64,000 nucleotides of DNA, taken from the NCBI GenBank assembly GCA_028871475.1, contig JAGWMZ010000002.1, positions 186,001 to 250,000 on the forward strand, in the 5' to 3' direction. Made by a program: the position numbers and the translations under genes. The notes under the pieces were generated by a model. The model did not search any database. It was not told the origin of the DNA and saw only the letters and a program-made list of their open reading frames with translations. The DNA comes from Sphingomonadales bacterium. Its GTDB lineage: Bacteria; Pseudomonadota; Alphaproteobacteria; Sphingomonadales; Sphingomonadaceae. The stretch's first letter is position 1. The number at the start of each line of letters is the position of its first letter. Below, piece after piece: positions 8,161 through 16,317 of the stretch.

Positions 8161-11100
8161 GTGCATGTCGGCTCGGCGGCGCTGTTTGCGCTGGCATGGA
8201 TAGGGCTGCTGTTTCTCGTTGCGGGCTGGGCTGATCGGCGGGCGCAGGGTTTTTCCCGGCATCTGCTGCCCGAACGCCAGCGCCGCCAGCGCCAGTTCGC
8301 CTATACGATGGCGCTGGGCGTCTTTTGCTCGAGCTGGACCATCTATGGCGCGGTGGGCAGCGCGGCGCGCACCGGCTGGGATTATCTGCCGATCTATGGC
8401 GCGCCGATCCTTGTGCTGCTGCTGGCGCCCGGCCTGCTGCGCCGCCTGTCGCGCGCGGTGGCCGAGGAACAGGCCGTCACCATTTCGGATTTCATCGCCG
8501 CGCGCTTTGGTCATGATCCGGTGGTGGCGCGGCTGGTCACGCTGATCGCGCTGGCTGGCACCGTGCCCTATATGGCGCTGCAATTGCGCTCGATGGGCAT
8601 CGCCTTTTCCATCGTCACCGGGCAGGCGGTGGCGGTGCCCACCATGGTGGCGGGCGCGGCGCTGCTGGCGCTGTTTGCCATGCTGTTCGGCGCCCGGCGT
8701 TTTGAGCTGACGGGGCGCTCTGAGGGGCTGATCTATGCGGTCGGCCTTGAATCATTGATGAAGATCTGCGCCATGCTGCTGGTCGGCGCACTGGCGGTGG
8801 CCATGGTCATGCATGCCCCGCCCGAGCGGGTGGCGGCAGGCTGGTCGCAACTGGCGGCGCGCTTTACCATGCACACCCTGTCCGCCGATACGCTGGCGAT
8901 TGCGCTGATTTCGGCCTTTGCGATGCTTGCCCTGCCGCGCCAGTTCTACATGGCGCTGGCCGAGGCGCATGATATCGAGGATCTGCCACAGGCGCGTTTC
9001 GGGTTTGCCTTTTATCTGACGTTGATGGCGCTGTCGGTCTTTCCGATCGTGCTGGCCGGGCTGACTGTGCTCTCGCCTGCCATGCAATCGGATTATTTCG
9101 TCCTGTGGCTGCCGCAGGTCAGCGGGCACCGCGTGATCATGGCGGTGGAACTGCTGGGCGGGATCAGCGCCGCTGCCGCCATGGTCATCACCGATTCCAC
9201 CGCTCTGGCCACCATGGTCTCGAATGATCTGGTGTTCCCCACGGTGGTGCGCGCGGCATTGGTGGAGGGCGGGGCGCCGCCGGCGGGCGCGCTGGGGCGG
9301 CGGATGCTGCTGGTACGCCGTGCTGCCATTCTGGCGTTGGTGGCCTCGGCGCTGACCTGGGCGCTGCTGGTCAACCCGGAGGATTCGCTGGCATCCATCG
9401 GACTTGTCGCCTTTGCCGCCATGGCCCAGTTCACGCCGCATCTCATCATGGCCGCCACCGGGCGACGGCGTGATCCGCTGGCGGCGCGGGTCAGCCTGGC
9501 GCTGGGCTTTGCCTTCTGGTTCTATACGCTGGCGCTGCCGCCGGTTCTGCCGCCGGCATGGCACACGTGGCTGGCGCAGGGCCCCGCCGACCCCGAGCGC
9601 CTGCTGGGCATCGGCCATACCAGCGTGCTGGTGCATGGCGTGGTGTGGAGTCTGGGCGTCAACATCGCTGCCTATCTGCTGGTGGCGGCGCGCAAGGCGC
9701 GCGGGGCGCCCTTGCCGGCGGCCATGCGCTGGCAGACGCAGATTTCCGATCTTGGCCAGCTGCGGGATCTGGTCGCCAGCTTCGTGGGGCAGGACAAGGC
9801 CGCTGCGGAGTTTCCTGAAGCGCAGCGCGGCGCGCCCATCGACAATCGCGCCGCCCAGCGGGCGCGGGCGCTGATCGGCGCGGTGGTGGGCACATCGGCG
9901 GCGCGCGCGCTGGTGGCCTCGGCGCTGGCGGGCGGGCGCATGACCCTGGCGCAGGTGACACGGCTGCTCGATGAGCGGGGCCATGCGCTGGGCTTTTCGC
10001 GGCAGGTGCTCACCGCGACGTTCGAGAACATCGAGGCGGGCATCAGCGTGGTTGATGCCGATCTCAATCTCGTCGCGTGGAATTCGCGTTATGAGGCGCT
10101 CTTCAATTACCCGCCGGGCATGGTCTATGTCGGCATGCCGGTGGTTGATTTGATGCGCTACAATGCGATGCGCGGCGAAATGGGCGAGGGCGACCCCGAA
10201 GAGATGGTGGCACGGCGTCTGGCCTATTTGCGCCGCGGCTTGCCTCATTCGATCGAGCGGCACCGGCGCGATGGTACGGTGATCAAGATTTCGGGCGGGC
10301 CGATGCCGGGCGGCGGCTATGTCATGTCCTATACCGACATCACCAGCGAGGCGATGGTGCGCGCCGAATTGCGCCAGACCCTGGCCCAGATGGAAAGCCG
10401 GGTGAGCGCGCGCACTGCCGAACTGTCGCAGGCCAACCGCCAGCTGGCCCGCGCCACGGCCGACAAGACGCGTTTTCTGGCGGCGGCCAGCCATGATCTG
10501 TTGCAGCCGCTTCATGCCGCGCGGCTGTTCACAGCGGCCCTGTCGCGTGATGTGGATGACAAGGCCAGGGTGCTGGTGTCGCGGGTGGATTCTGCGATCA
10601 CCGCGGCAGAAGGGCTGCTGCGCGCCTTGCTCGACATCAGCAAGCTGGATGCGGGCGGAGTGACGCCGCATCTTGAGCCGCTGGCGCTGACGCCCTTTCT
10701 GGGCGACCTCATCGACGGCTTCTATCCCATGGCCGAGAGCAAGGGCCTGTCGCTGCGCAGCGGTCCGCTGGGGGCGGGGCTGGATGTGGTGAGCGATCGG
10801 GGGCTGTTGCGTTCGCTGCTCCAGAATTTTCTGGCCAATGCCTTGCGTTACACGGTCGAGGGCGGGGTTCTGCTGGGCGTGCGGCGGCGGATGGTGGATG
10901 GCGTGGCCTGGGTGCGGGTGGATGTGGTCGACACGGGCGTTGGCATTCCGGCGGACAAGATGGAGTCGATCTTCAGCGAATTCACCCGTCTGGGTGATGT
11001 CGAGGTGGAAGGGCTGGGGCTGGGGCTGGCCTTGTCGGAGCGGATTGCCCGCCTGCTGGGCGCGCGGATCGAGGTCGCCTCGCGTCTGGGGCACGGCAGT

Positions 11101-11583
11101 CGTTTCAGCCTGTGGCTGGAGGCAGGCGGTGGCACGGCGGAGGGCCAGCGTTTCACGCCGTCAGAATGCGCGCCCCTGCCGGTCGAACATCGTGCCCTGA
11201 CCGTGCTGGCAATTGACGATGACGCGCGCACGGTGGAGGCGACGGTCGCTTTGCTCACCAGCATGGGCCACCGGGCCATCGGCGCCTCGGGCGGGGGGGA
11301 GGCTCTGCCCCATGCGCATGAGGCTGATGCGGCGCTGGTCGATTACCGGCTGGACCACGGCGCCGCGGGCAGCGAGGATGGGCTGACCGTGGTGCAGGAA
11401 CTGCGGGCGATCAAGCCGGGCCTGCCGGCCATGCTGATCACGGCGGAAAGCGGTGAATGGATTCGCGATCTGGCCGCATCTCTCGGCGTGGAGATGCACG
11501 CCAAGCCCGCCGCGCCCGAGGCGATCGAGCATTTTCTGGCGCGAGTGGCCACCGGCTTAGTGGGCGAGATCAAGCCCGAGTGA
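8161..11583 (+). CDS. CrbS-type symporter-linked hybrid histidine kinase
   Basis: An 1140-residue sensor. Residues 1-510 form a Na+/solute-symporter-like (SLC5) region with about 13 membrane segments. A STAC-like linker (MRWQTQISDLGQLRDLVASF) follows, then a PAS domain (NIEAGISVVDADLNLVAWNS), a coiled coil, the H-box AASHDLLQPLHAARLF, an ATPase domain (DTGVGIPADKM, GLGLGLALSERI) and a C-terminal receiver with the phospho-acceptor in DAALVDYRLD. Translation starts at GTG 8161 with GGGAGG 6 nt upstream. This architecture is that of CrbS, which with CrbR controls acetyl-CoA synthetase (the acetate switch) in Vibrio and Pseudomonas. The convergent LuxR-type regulator next door supports that pairing. 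The acs gene is not in the window, so the target is inferred. Confidence 0.9.
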   Translation: MHVGSAALFALAWIGLLFLVAGWADRRAQGFSRHLLPERQRRQRQFAYTMALGVFCSSWTIYGAVGSAARTGWDYLPIYGAPILVLLLAPGLLRRLSRAVAEEQAVTISDFIAARFGHDPVVARLVTLIALAGTVPYMALQLRSMGIAFSIVTGQAVAVPTMVAGAALLALFAMLFGARRFELTGRSEGLIYAVGLESLMKICAMLLVGALAVAMVMHAPPERVAAGWSQLAARFTMHTLSADTLAIALISAFAMLALPRQFYMALAEAHDIEDLPQARFGFAFYLTLMALSVFPIVLAGLTVLSPAMQSDYFVLWLPQVSGHRVIMAVELLGGISAAAAMVITDSTALATMVSNDLVFPTVVRAALVEGGAPPAGALGRRMLLVRRAAILALVASALTWALLVNPEDSLASIGLVAFAAMAQFTPHLIMAATGRRRDPLAARVSLALGFAFWFYTLALPPVLPPAWHTWLAQGPADPERLLGIGHTSVLVHGVVWSLGVNIAAYLLVAARKARGAPLPAAMRWQTQISDLGQLRDLVASFVGQDKAAAEFPEAQRGAPIDNRAAQRARALIGAVVGTSAARALVASALAGGRMTLAQVTRLLDERGHALGFSRQVLTATFENIEAGISVVDADLNLVAWNSRYEALFNYPPGMVYVGMPVVDLMRYNAMRGEMGEGDPEEMVARRLAYLRRGLPHSIERHRRDGTVIKISGGPMPGGGYVMSYTDITSEAMVRAELRQTLAQMESRVSARTAELSQANRQLARATADKTRFLAAASHDLLQPLHAARLFTAALSRDVDDKARVLVSRVDSAITAAEGLLRALLDISKLDAGGVTPHLEPLALTPFLGDLIDGFYPMAESKGLSLRSGPLGAGLDVVSDRGLLRSLLQNFLANALRYTVEGGVLLGVRRRMVDGVAWVRVDVVDTGVGIPADKMESIFSEFTRLGDVEVEGLGLGLALSERIARLLGARIEVASRLGHGSRFSLWLEAGGGTAEGQRFTPSECAPLPVEHRALTVLAIDDDARTVEATVALLTSMGHRAIGASGGGEALPHAHEADAALVDYRLDHGAAGSEDGLTVVQELRAIKPGLPAMLITAESGEWIRDLAASLGVEMHAKPAAPEAIEHFLARVATGLVGEIKPE

Positions 11584-12198
11584 ACGCGCCACCAGCGCCG
11601 CTTGCGTGCGGTTGCGCACGTCGAGCTTGCGCATGATCGCGGTCATATGCGCCTTCACCGTGCTTTCGGTGATGCCAAGGCTGTGGGCGATCTGCTTGTT
11701 GAGCTGACCATCGAGCACGGCGAGCAGCACCTTGAGCTGGGTGGGGGTGAGGCCGGCCACCTCGCGGCGGATGGTCTCGATGTCGCTGCCGGGCGCGGCG
11801 GTATGGCCATGGTGCAGCGGCGCCTGCCCGCCCATGATGCGCGCGATGGTCGCCTCGATCTGGTCGAGATCGGCGTGTTTGGAGAGGAAGGAGACGGCGC
11901 CAAAGGCGCGTGCTTCCTCGGCCGCCGCCGTGCCCTCGGCGCTGGAAATGACGAGGATGGGCACCTCGGGGCGTTCGGAATGGAGCAGGGCGATGCCCGA
12001 ATAGCCCACCGCGCCCGGCATTTTCAGGTCGAGCATGATGAGCTTCAGATCATCGCCGGCTTCCTGCGCGGCGCGGGCGGCAGCGGCCAGCGTGCCGGCT
12101 TCCAGAATGCGGGCGCCCGGGTTCACCCTGGCCGCGGCCAGCGTCAGCGCCTGGCGGAACAGGGGATGGTCATCGGCAATCAGGATCGTCACGCTCAC
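11557..12198 (-). CDS. CrbR-type NarL/LuxR response regulator
   Basis: A 213-residue two-domain regulator. The receiver (residues 1-125) has the acidic pair IADDHPLFRQAL, the phospho-acceptor Asp in LIMLDLKMPG and the signalling Ser/Lys (VISSAEG, SFLSKHAD). The C-terminal LuxR helix-turn-helix is GLTPTQLKVLLAVLDGQLNKQIAHSLGITESTVKAH. It starts at GTG 12198. Its 3' end overlaps the end of the symporter-kinase gene by 27 bp on the opposite strand, so the pair is convergent, unlike a usual co-directional two-component operon. By analogy with CrbS/CrbR it should activate acetate assimilation genes. This is inferred from family and neighbour only. Confidence 0.9.
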   Translation of the reverse strand: MSVTILIADDHPLFRQALTLAAARVNPGARILEAGTLAAAARAAQEAGDDLKLIMLDLKMPGAVGYSGIALLHSERPEVPILVISSAEGTAAAEEARAFGAVSFLSKHADLDQIEATIARIMGGQAPLHHGHTAAPGSDIETIRREVAGLTPTQLKVLLAVLDGQLNKQIAHSLGITESTVKAHMTAIMRKLDVRNRTQAALVARSLGLDLAH

Positions 12199-12514
12199 GG
12201 CAGTGGCTCCGCATCTTGGGCTAGAGCGTTTTCGAGCCAGATGGACTTATCTGGTGCCTGGCGAAAACGCGGTCGAACAAAAATCCAGAGCGCTTCGTCC
12301 GATCCAGTCGGAACGGATTTCGCTCTAGAATGAAGAGATGCGCTCTTTGCCTTCGAACGGCAAGGGTGGCCTTTCGTCGCAGAACCTGCGCCAAAGTCGT
12401 GTCTTTGCCGCACATGGCCGAAGTTTTCGCGAAATTTGCCCGTGATCAAGGCGCGGGGCGGTCAGCGAGTCCATAAACGCCCCATCGAAGCCCATCACGG
12501 GAGGAACCCCTGCC
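12199..12514. other. Intergenic region with palindromic repeat and divergent promoters
   Basis: A 316-bp gap between the divergently read response regulator (-) and acetyltransferase (+). It holds the 108-bp palindromic repeat. The rest (12329-12514) has no convincing ORF and ends in GGGAGGAACCCC, the ribosome binding site of the acetyltransferase. Confidence 0.6.
12221..12328. repeat. Palindromic intergenic repeat bounded by CTAGAGCG / CGCTCTAG
   Basis: A 108-bp element in the gap between the response regulator and the acetyltransferase. Its ends are inverted copies of CTAGAGCG. The left half contains a strong hairpin, GCGTTTTCG (12226-12234) against CGAAAACGC (12262-12270), with inner CCAGAT/ATCTGG pairing. 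The right half (GAGCGCTTCG...CGCTC) can also fold. This looks like a short non-autonomous palindromic repeat family of alphaproteobacteria. Only one copy is in the window. Confidence 0.75.
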
Positions 12515-13054
12515 ATGTCCGACACGCTTTCCATCGCCCAGCCTGCCCAGAAGCCTCGCCAACTGACCACCCGGTCGGGTCTGGTCATTGAAGTCGTGCC
12601 CGCCACCGATCAGGATGGCGATGCACTCGCCGCCTTTTTCGACGAGGTGAGCGAGCAGGACCGCCGGTTCCGTTTTCTGAGCGCCTGCCAGCATCTGAGC
12701 GCCGAGCAGATCGACGTGCTCACCCATCCCGACCATTTCCGCACGGAAAGCTTTCTGGCCTATGATCCGGCCAAGGGCGAACTGGTGGCCTCGGCCATGC
12801 TGGCCTGCGACGGCAAGCTCGATACCGCCGAAGTTGCCGTCTCGATCCGCCATGACTATCGGGCGCTGGGCATCGGCTGGGCGCTGCTCGACCTGCTGGC
12901 GGAAGAAGCGCAGCGGCGCGGTGTGCGCCGGGTGATCTCGATCGAGAGCCGCGAGAACCATGCGGCCATCGAACTGGAACGCGAAAAGGGCTTTACCCCC
13001 GAGCCTTTCGAGGGTGATCCTTCGCTGGTCGTGCTCTCGCGCCATTTCCGATAG
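12515..13054 (+). CDS. GNAT family N-acetyltransferase
   Basis: A 179-residue single-domain GNAT protein. The core motif A region reads AEVAVSIRHDYRALGIGWALLDLLAEEAQRRGV, with an R/Q-x-x-G-x-G/A-like acetyl-CoA loop in RALGIGWA. ESRENHAAIELEREKGFTPE is the usual C-terminal GNAT helix. About 30 residues precede the domain. GGGAGG sits upstream of the ATG. The acceptor is unknown. The position beside CrbR is suggestive, because some acetyl-CoA-linked systems pair with protein acetyltransferases, but nothing in the sequence proves a link. Confidence 0.87.
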   Translation: MSDTLSIAQPAQKPRQLTTRSGLVIEVVPATDQDGDALAAFFDEVSEQDRRFRFLSACQHLSAEQIDVLTHPDHFRTESFLAYDPAKGELVASAMLACDGKLDTAEVAVSIRHDYRALGIGWALLDLLAEEAQRRGVRRVISIESRENHAAIELEREKGFTPEPFEGDPSLVVLSRHFR

Positions 13055-13165
13055 GATTTGGCGCCTGATCTTCGTCATTTCACCAATTTACGTGGTGCCA
13101 CGATCGGTCAAGCTGCCCTTCGCGCGGGGCAGGCGCATCGCCTGCCCGTCTGTGAAGGGGGTTCC

Positions 13166-14443
13166 ATGCTCGATCGTCGTGCGATGCTTGCCAACAGCCT
13201 GTTCGCCGGGGCGGCCTCCGCCCTGCCAGCCTCTGCCCTGGCGGCGGTGGATCTGCCAGCGCCCGGCCTCTATGCCAGTCATGAGGACGCCTATTGGGCT
13301 GCGCTGCGCAAGCAGTTCCTCATCCCCGAAGGCGTGGTCAATCTCAACAATGGCACGGTGGGGTCCTCGCCGCGCCCGGTGCTGAAAGCCATCTACGACA
13401 GCTATGAGCTGACCGAGCAGATGACCCAGCCCGAGCCTGAGGGCTACCCCATCTGGGGCTATGGGCCTTGGACCGAATTTCGCGCGCCCTTTGCCGCATT
13501 GATGGGCGCCCGCACCGACCAGATGGCCGTGCTGCGCAACGCCACCGAAGCGAACAATGTGGTGGCGGGCGGCTTTGACATGAAGCCGGGTGATGAAGTG
13601 CTGATGTCCGACGAGGAGCACGGCAGCGGCGAGCAGCCATGGGTTTTGCGTGCCAAACGCTATGGCATTGTGGTCAAGAAATTCGCCCTGCCCAAGCCTG
13701 CAAAGACGCCTGCCGACATCCTCAATCGCATCAATGACGCCATCACGCCGAAGACGAAGATCATCTTCGTCAGCCATATTTCCACCAACAGTGGCCTCAT
13801 CCTGCCGGCCAAGGAGATTGCCGCGCTGGCGCGGTCCAGGGGCATTATCTCGGCCTTTGACGGGGCCCATGCGGCAGGGATGCTCAAGGTCGACCTCAAT
13901 GACATCGGCTGCGACATCTACACCGGCTCGATGCACAAATGGCTTTTTGCCACCAAGGGAACGGGCTTCCTCTATGTGCGCGGGCCCGAGGTGATGGAGC
14001 GCCTGTGGCCCACCACCGTGACGGGCGGCTGGGATGCGCCCGCGCGCGATGTCGATCGCTATTCGCAGATCGGCTCCTCGAACATTCCGGCCATGATGGG
14101 CCTGCTGGCGGCGATCAACCTGGCCAACACCATCGGCATCGAACGGATCGAGAAGCGCCATCGTTACCTGGCCGATTACATCCATGGCGAGATGATCAAG
14201 CGCGGTGCCCATGACCTGACCTCGCCCGACCCGACGATGCGCTGCGCCATCGCCACGGTCGACATGAGCCCGGTGCAGATGCACGAACTGATGGACTGGA
14301 TGTGGGCCAACCATCGCATTCGCGTGCGTGGCGGGGCGCCGGGGCGCATTCGTCTGTCCACGCCCTATTACCTGCAAAAGCACGACATCGACAATTTCCT
14401 CGATAAATATGATGCCTTTCGCAAGATGAAGGGGATTGCCTGA
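13166..14443 (+). CDS. Class-V aminotransferase-fold PLP enzyme, probable Tat export
   Basis: A 425-residue fold-type I PLP enzyme of the class-V (isopenicillin N epimerase / cysteine desulfurase-like) group. The PLP lysine lies in YTGSMHKWLFATKGTGFLYV. SDEEHGSGEQPW and IIFVSHISTNSGLILP are other family landmarks. The N-terminus MLDRRAMLANSLFAGAASAL has a twin-arginine-like motif followed by a hydrophobic stretch and an Ala-x-Ala site, which suggests folded export after cofactor loading. The start at 13166 is preferred because GAAGGGGG lies 4 nt before it. The track start at 13058 is a TTG giving a leader with no similarity. The substrate is unknown. Similar exported PLP proteins recur in sphingomonads. 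Confidence 0.85.
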   Translation: MLDRRAMLANSLFAGAASALPASALAAVDLPAPGLYASHEDAYWAALRKQFLIPEGVVNLNNGTVGSSPRPVLKAIYDSYELTEQMTQPEPEGYPIWGYGPWTEFRAPFAALMGARTDQMAVLRNATEANNVVAGGFDMKPGDEVLMSDEEHGSGEQPWVLRAKRYGIVVKKFALPKPAKTPADILNRINDAITPKTKIIFVSHISTNSGLILPAKEIAALARSRGIISAFDGAHAAGMLKVDLNDIGCDIYTGSMHKWLFATKGTGFLYVRGPEVMERLWPTTVTGGWDAPARDVDRYSQIGSSNIPAMMGLLAAINLANTIGIERIEKRHRYLADYIHGEMIKRGAHDLTSPDPTMRCAIATVDMSPVQMHELMDWMWANHRIRVRGGAPGRIRLSTPYYLQKHDIDNFLDKYDAFRKMKGIA

Positions 14444-14505
14444 GGACAGGCGAGCGGTTCGCTCGGTGGCTTGCGCCATGCATGGTTGCGGCCCATACTT
14501 CCCCC

Positions 14506-14886
14506 ATGGACGAACCGACCCCATCGCAACTGATCGACCAGCGCATCGCCGAACTGGGTGATTGGCGCGGCGCCGTGCTGGCCCATATGCGCGCGCTGAT
14601 CCATCAGGCGCTGCCCGATGTGGTGGAGATGTGGAAATGGCGCGGCGTGCCCGTGTGGGAGCGTGATGGCATCCTGTGCACCGGCGAAAGCTACAAAGCG
14701 GTGGTCAAGCTGACCTTCGCCAAGGGCGCCAGCCTGCCCGACCCGGCCAGCCTGTTCAACGCCAGCCTTGATGGCAATGTGCGCCGCGCCATCGATCTGC
14801 TCGAAGGCGCCGCTGTTGACGAGGAGGCCTTCAAGGCGCTGATCCTTGCCGCGGCGGCGCTCAATGGGGCGAAGAAGAAGCGTTGA
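14506..14886 (+). CDS. DUF1801 domain protein
   Basis: A 126-residue protein with the DUF1801 (YdhG-like) pattern: MWKWRGVPVWERDGILCTGESYKAVVKLTFAKGA, then NASLDGNVRRAIDLLEG and a Lys-rich end. It is probably cytoplasmic and its biochemical role is unknown. The track uses the ATG at 14482; the ATG at 14506 fits homologue length better. It is the last plus-strand gene before the convergent bestrophin gene, leaving only 3 bp between the two stops. Confidence 0.8.
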   Translation: MDEPTPSQLIDQRIAELGDWRGAVLAHMRALIHQALPDVVEMWKWRGVPVWERDGILCTGESYKAVVKLTFAKGASLPDPASLFNASLDGNVRRAIDLLEGAAVDEEAFKALILAAAALNGAKKKR

Positions 14887-14889
14887 CCC

Positions 14890-15771
14890 TTACCAGAGCA
14901 CGCCGTCCTCATCGGGGGTGACGGGCGCGGGGGCTTCGTCACCCAGGCCCTGCCTCAGGTCGATCTCGATGGTGCGGCACATGGCTTCGAGCGGCAGATC
15001 GTGGATGGTGCCGGCAAAGGGATCGACCAGATCATCGCCAATGGCCAGAACCGCCAAAAACATCGTGCCGGCCACCGTTGAGCCGAGCGGTGTGACGACG
15101 CCCAGCGACTCGACCAGTCCGAAAGGCAAGAGCACGCAGAACAGCCGCGTGAACAGCTTGGGAAACACGCGGAACTGGGCGGGCAGGGGGGTGTTTTTCA
15201 ACCGCTCCATGCCGCCCTGCGCATTGGCGATGTCGATCAGCACGCGTTCGAGCTGGGCCTGCTGGATCGTGTCGATCAGCCCCTGCTGGCGTGCCTGCGT
15301 GATCAGCGCGCCGGTGCCGTCAAGAATGGCGTTGGCAGCGTTGGCCTTGGCCAGCACCTGCCCGGCCTCGGCCTGCGACAGGTCGGGCAGGGTCTGCGCG
15401 CTCATCCCCACGCGGCGCAATTGGCAGCGCAGCGCGTTCACATAGGCGATCTGGCGCGTGACGATGGCGCGGGCGAGCGGATGGTCGGCGGGCAGGAAAT
15501 TGCGCGTGGCGCGTGCCAGGCTGCGGCTGGCGTTGATCATCGCGCCCCACAGGCCGCGCCCTTCCCACCAGCGCGCATAGGCCGAGGTGCTGCGGAAACC
15601 CAGGATCAGCGCCAGCGCGCTGCCGAACAGGGTGAGCGGCAGCCCCGGCGCCTTGAAGGGCAGATAGTAATAGGTGACCGTAACGATCACATCCCAGACG
15701 AAGAGCACCAGCAACTGGCGTTTGATGCCGCCCAGAATGGTCTGATAGCTGGAATGGGAGATGACAACCAT
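14890..15771 (-). CDS. Bestrophin-like (UPF0187/YneE) membrane channel
   Basis: A 293-residue inner-membrane protein of the bacterial bestrophin family, likely an anion or cation channel. Typical features are the N-terminal membrane helices (LLVLFVWDVIVTVTYYYLPF, LTLFGSALALILGFRSTSAYARWWEGRGLWG), the RSTSAYARWWEGR block and a second hydrophobic region (LFCVLLPFGLVESLGVVTPL). The C-terminal ISAID-like loop includes DPFAGTIHDLPLEAMCRTIE. It stands alone on the minus strand, convergent with the DUF1801 gene. Ion selectivity cannot be deduced. Confidence 0.9.
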   Translation of the reverse strand: MVVISHSSYQTILGGIKRQLLVLFVWDVIVTVTYYYLPFKAPGLPLTLFGSALALILGFRSTSAYARWWEGRGLWGAMINASRSLARATRNFLPADHPLARAIVTRQIAYVNALRCQLRRVGMSAQTLPDLSQAEAGQVLAKANAANAILDGTGALITQARQQGLIDTIQQAQLERVLIDIANAQGGMERLKNTPLPAQFRVFPKLFTRLFCVLLPFGLVESLGVVTPLGSTVAGTMFLAVLAIGDDLVDPFAGTIHDLPLEAMCRTIEIDLRQGLGDEAPAPVTPDEDGVLW

Positions 15772-15835
15772 GGTGGCGAGACTGTCCTGTGTCTTTCACG
15801 AATGCAAGCGGGGTGACGGATTGGGCGGGCGCGGC

Positions 15836-16075
15836 CTATTGCGCGATGGGACGAAGCTGATCGGTCGTCGGCTGGGCATTCATCGCATGGGAAAGCGCCA
15901 CCGATGTGCCAGTGGCCGGGCGGATGTGAAACCATTCGGGCCGATCGATGGCGACCAGAAAGCTCAGGATGGCCATGCCGATGCCCACCAGCCCGGCGGT
16001 GCTGGTGAGGCGCAGGCGGGTATCCTCCATGGCGGCATGGGTGGGCTGGGCAGGGTGGGGATGATAGGGGCGCAT
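15836..16075 (-). CDS. Small single-pass membrane protein, unknown
   Basis: A 79-residue protein. After a hydrophilic N-terminus (MEDTRLRLT) it has one hydrophobic segment (TAGLVGIGMAILSFLVAI) and then a short extracytoplasmic tail. GGAG lies 7 nt before the ATG at 16075, a good ribosome binding site that supports translation. It lies 64 bp upstream of the bestrophin gene on the same strand and could be co-transcribed with it. I recognise no family. Confidence 0.6.
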   Translation of the reverse strand: MRPYHPHPAQPTHAAMEDTRLRLTSTAGLVGIGMAILSFLVAIDRPEWFHIRPATGTSVALSHAMNAQPTTDQLRPIAQ

Positions 16076-16201
16076 TGAAAAACTCCATAGGTCGCCATGC
16101 GATTCTGCTTGGCAGAGAAAACTATGGGGTTGGGACGTTTCTCCGGAATTATGGCTTCGTTACAAAGCGTTTCCGCGTTGCAGCGCGCGTTGTGCGGTGC
16201 C

Positions 16202-16237
16202 GCATGGTCGGCCAATTGAGCGATGTTCCGACCATGC
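16202..16237. promoter_or_regulatory. 10-bp perfect inverted repeat upstream of the ABC-F gene
   Basis: GCATGGTCGG (16202-16211) is repeated inverted as CCGACCATGC (16228-16237) with a 16-nt spacer, 80 bp before the ABC-F start. It could be an operator or a leader hairpin. No T-tract follows, so it is not a simple terminator. Confidence 0.45.
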
Positions 16238-16317
16238 CTGCCTGTCTCCGCCCAGTAGCGGTGCGTGCTTGGGCGTGCGGGGCTTGGCTTTCGCACCGTC
16301 TCTGCTAGGCGGGGATC

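Noticed and set aside
8752-11094. 780-aa minus-strand ORF
   Set aside because: Shadow of the symporter-kinase gene; no domain visible.
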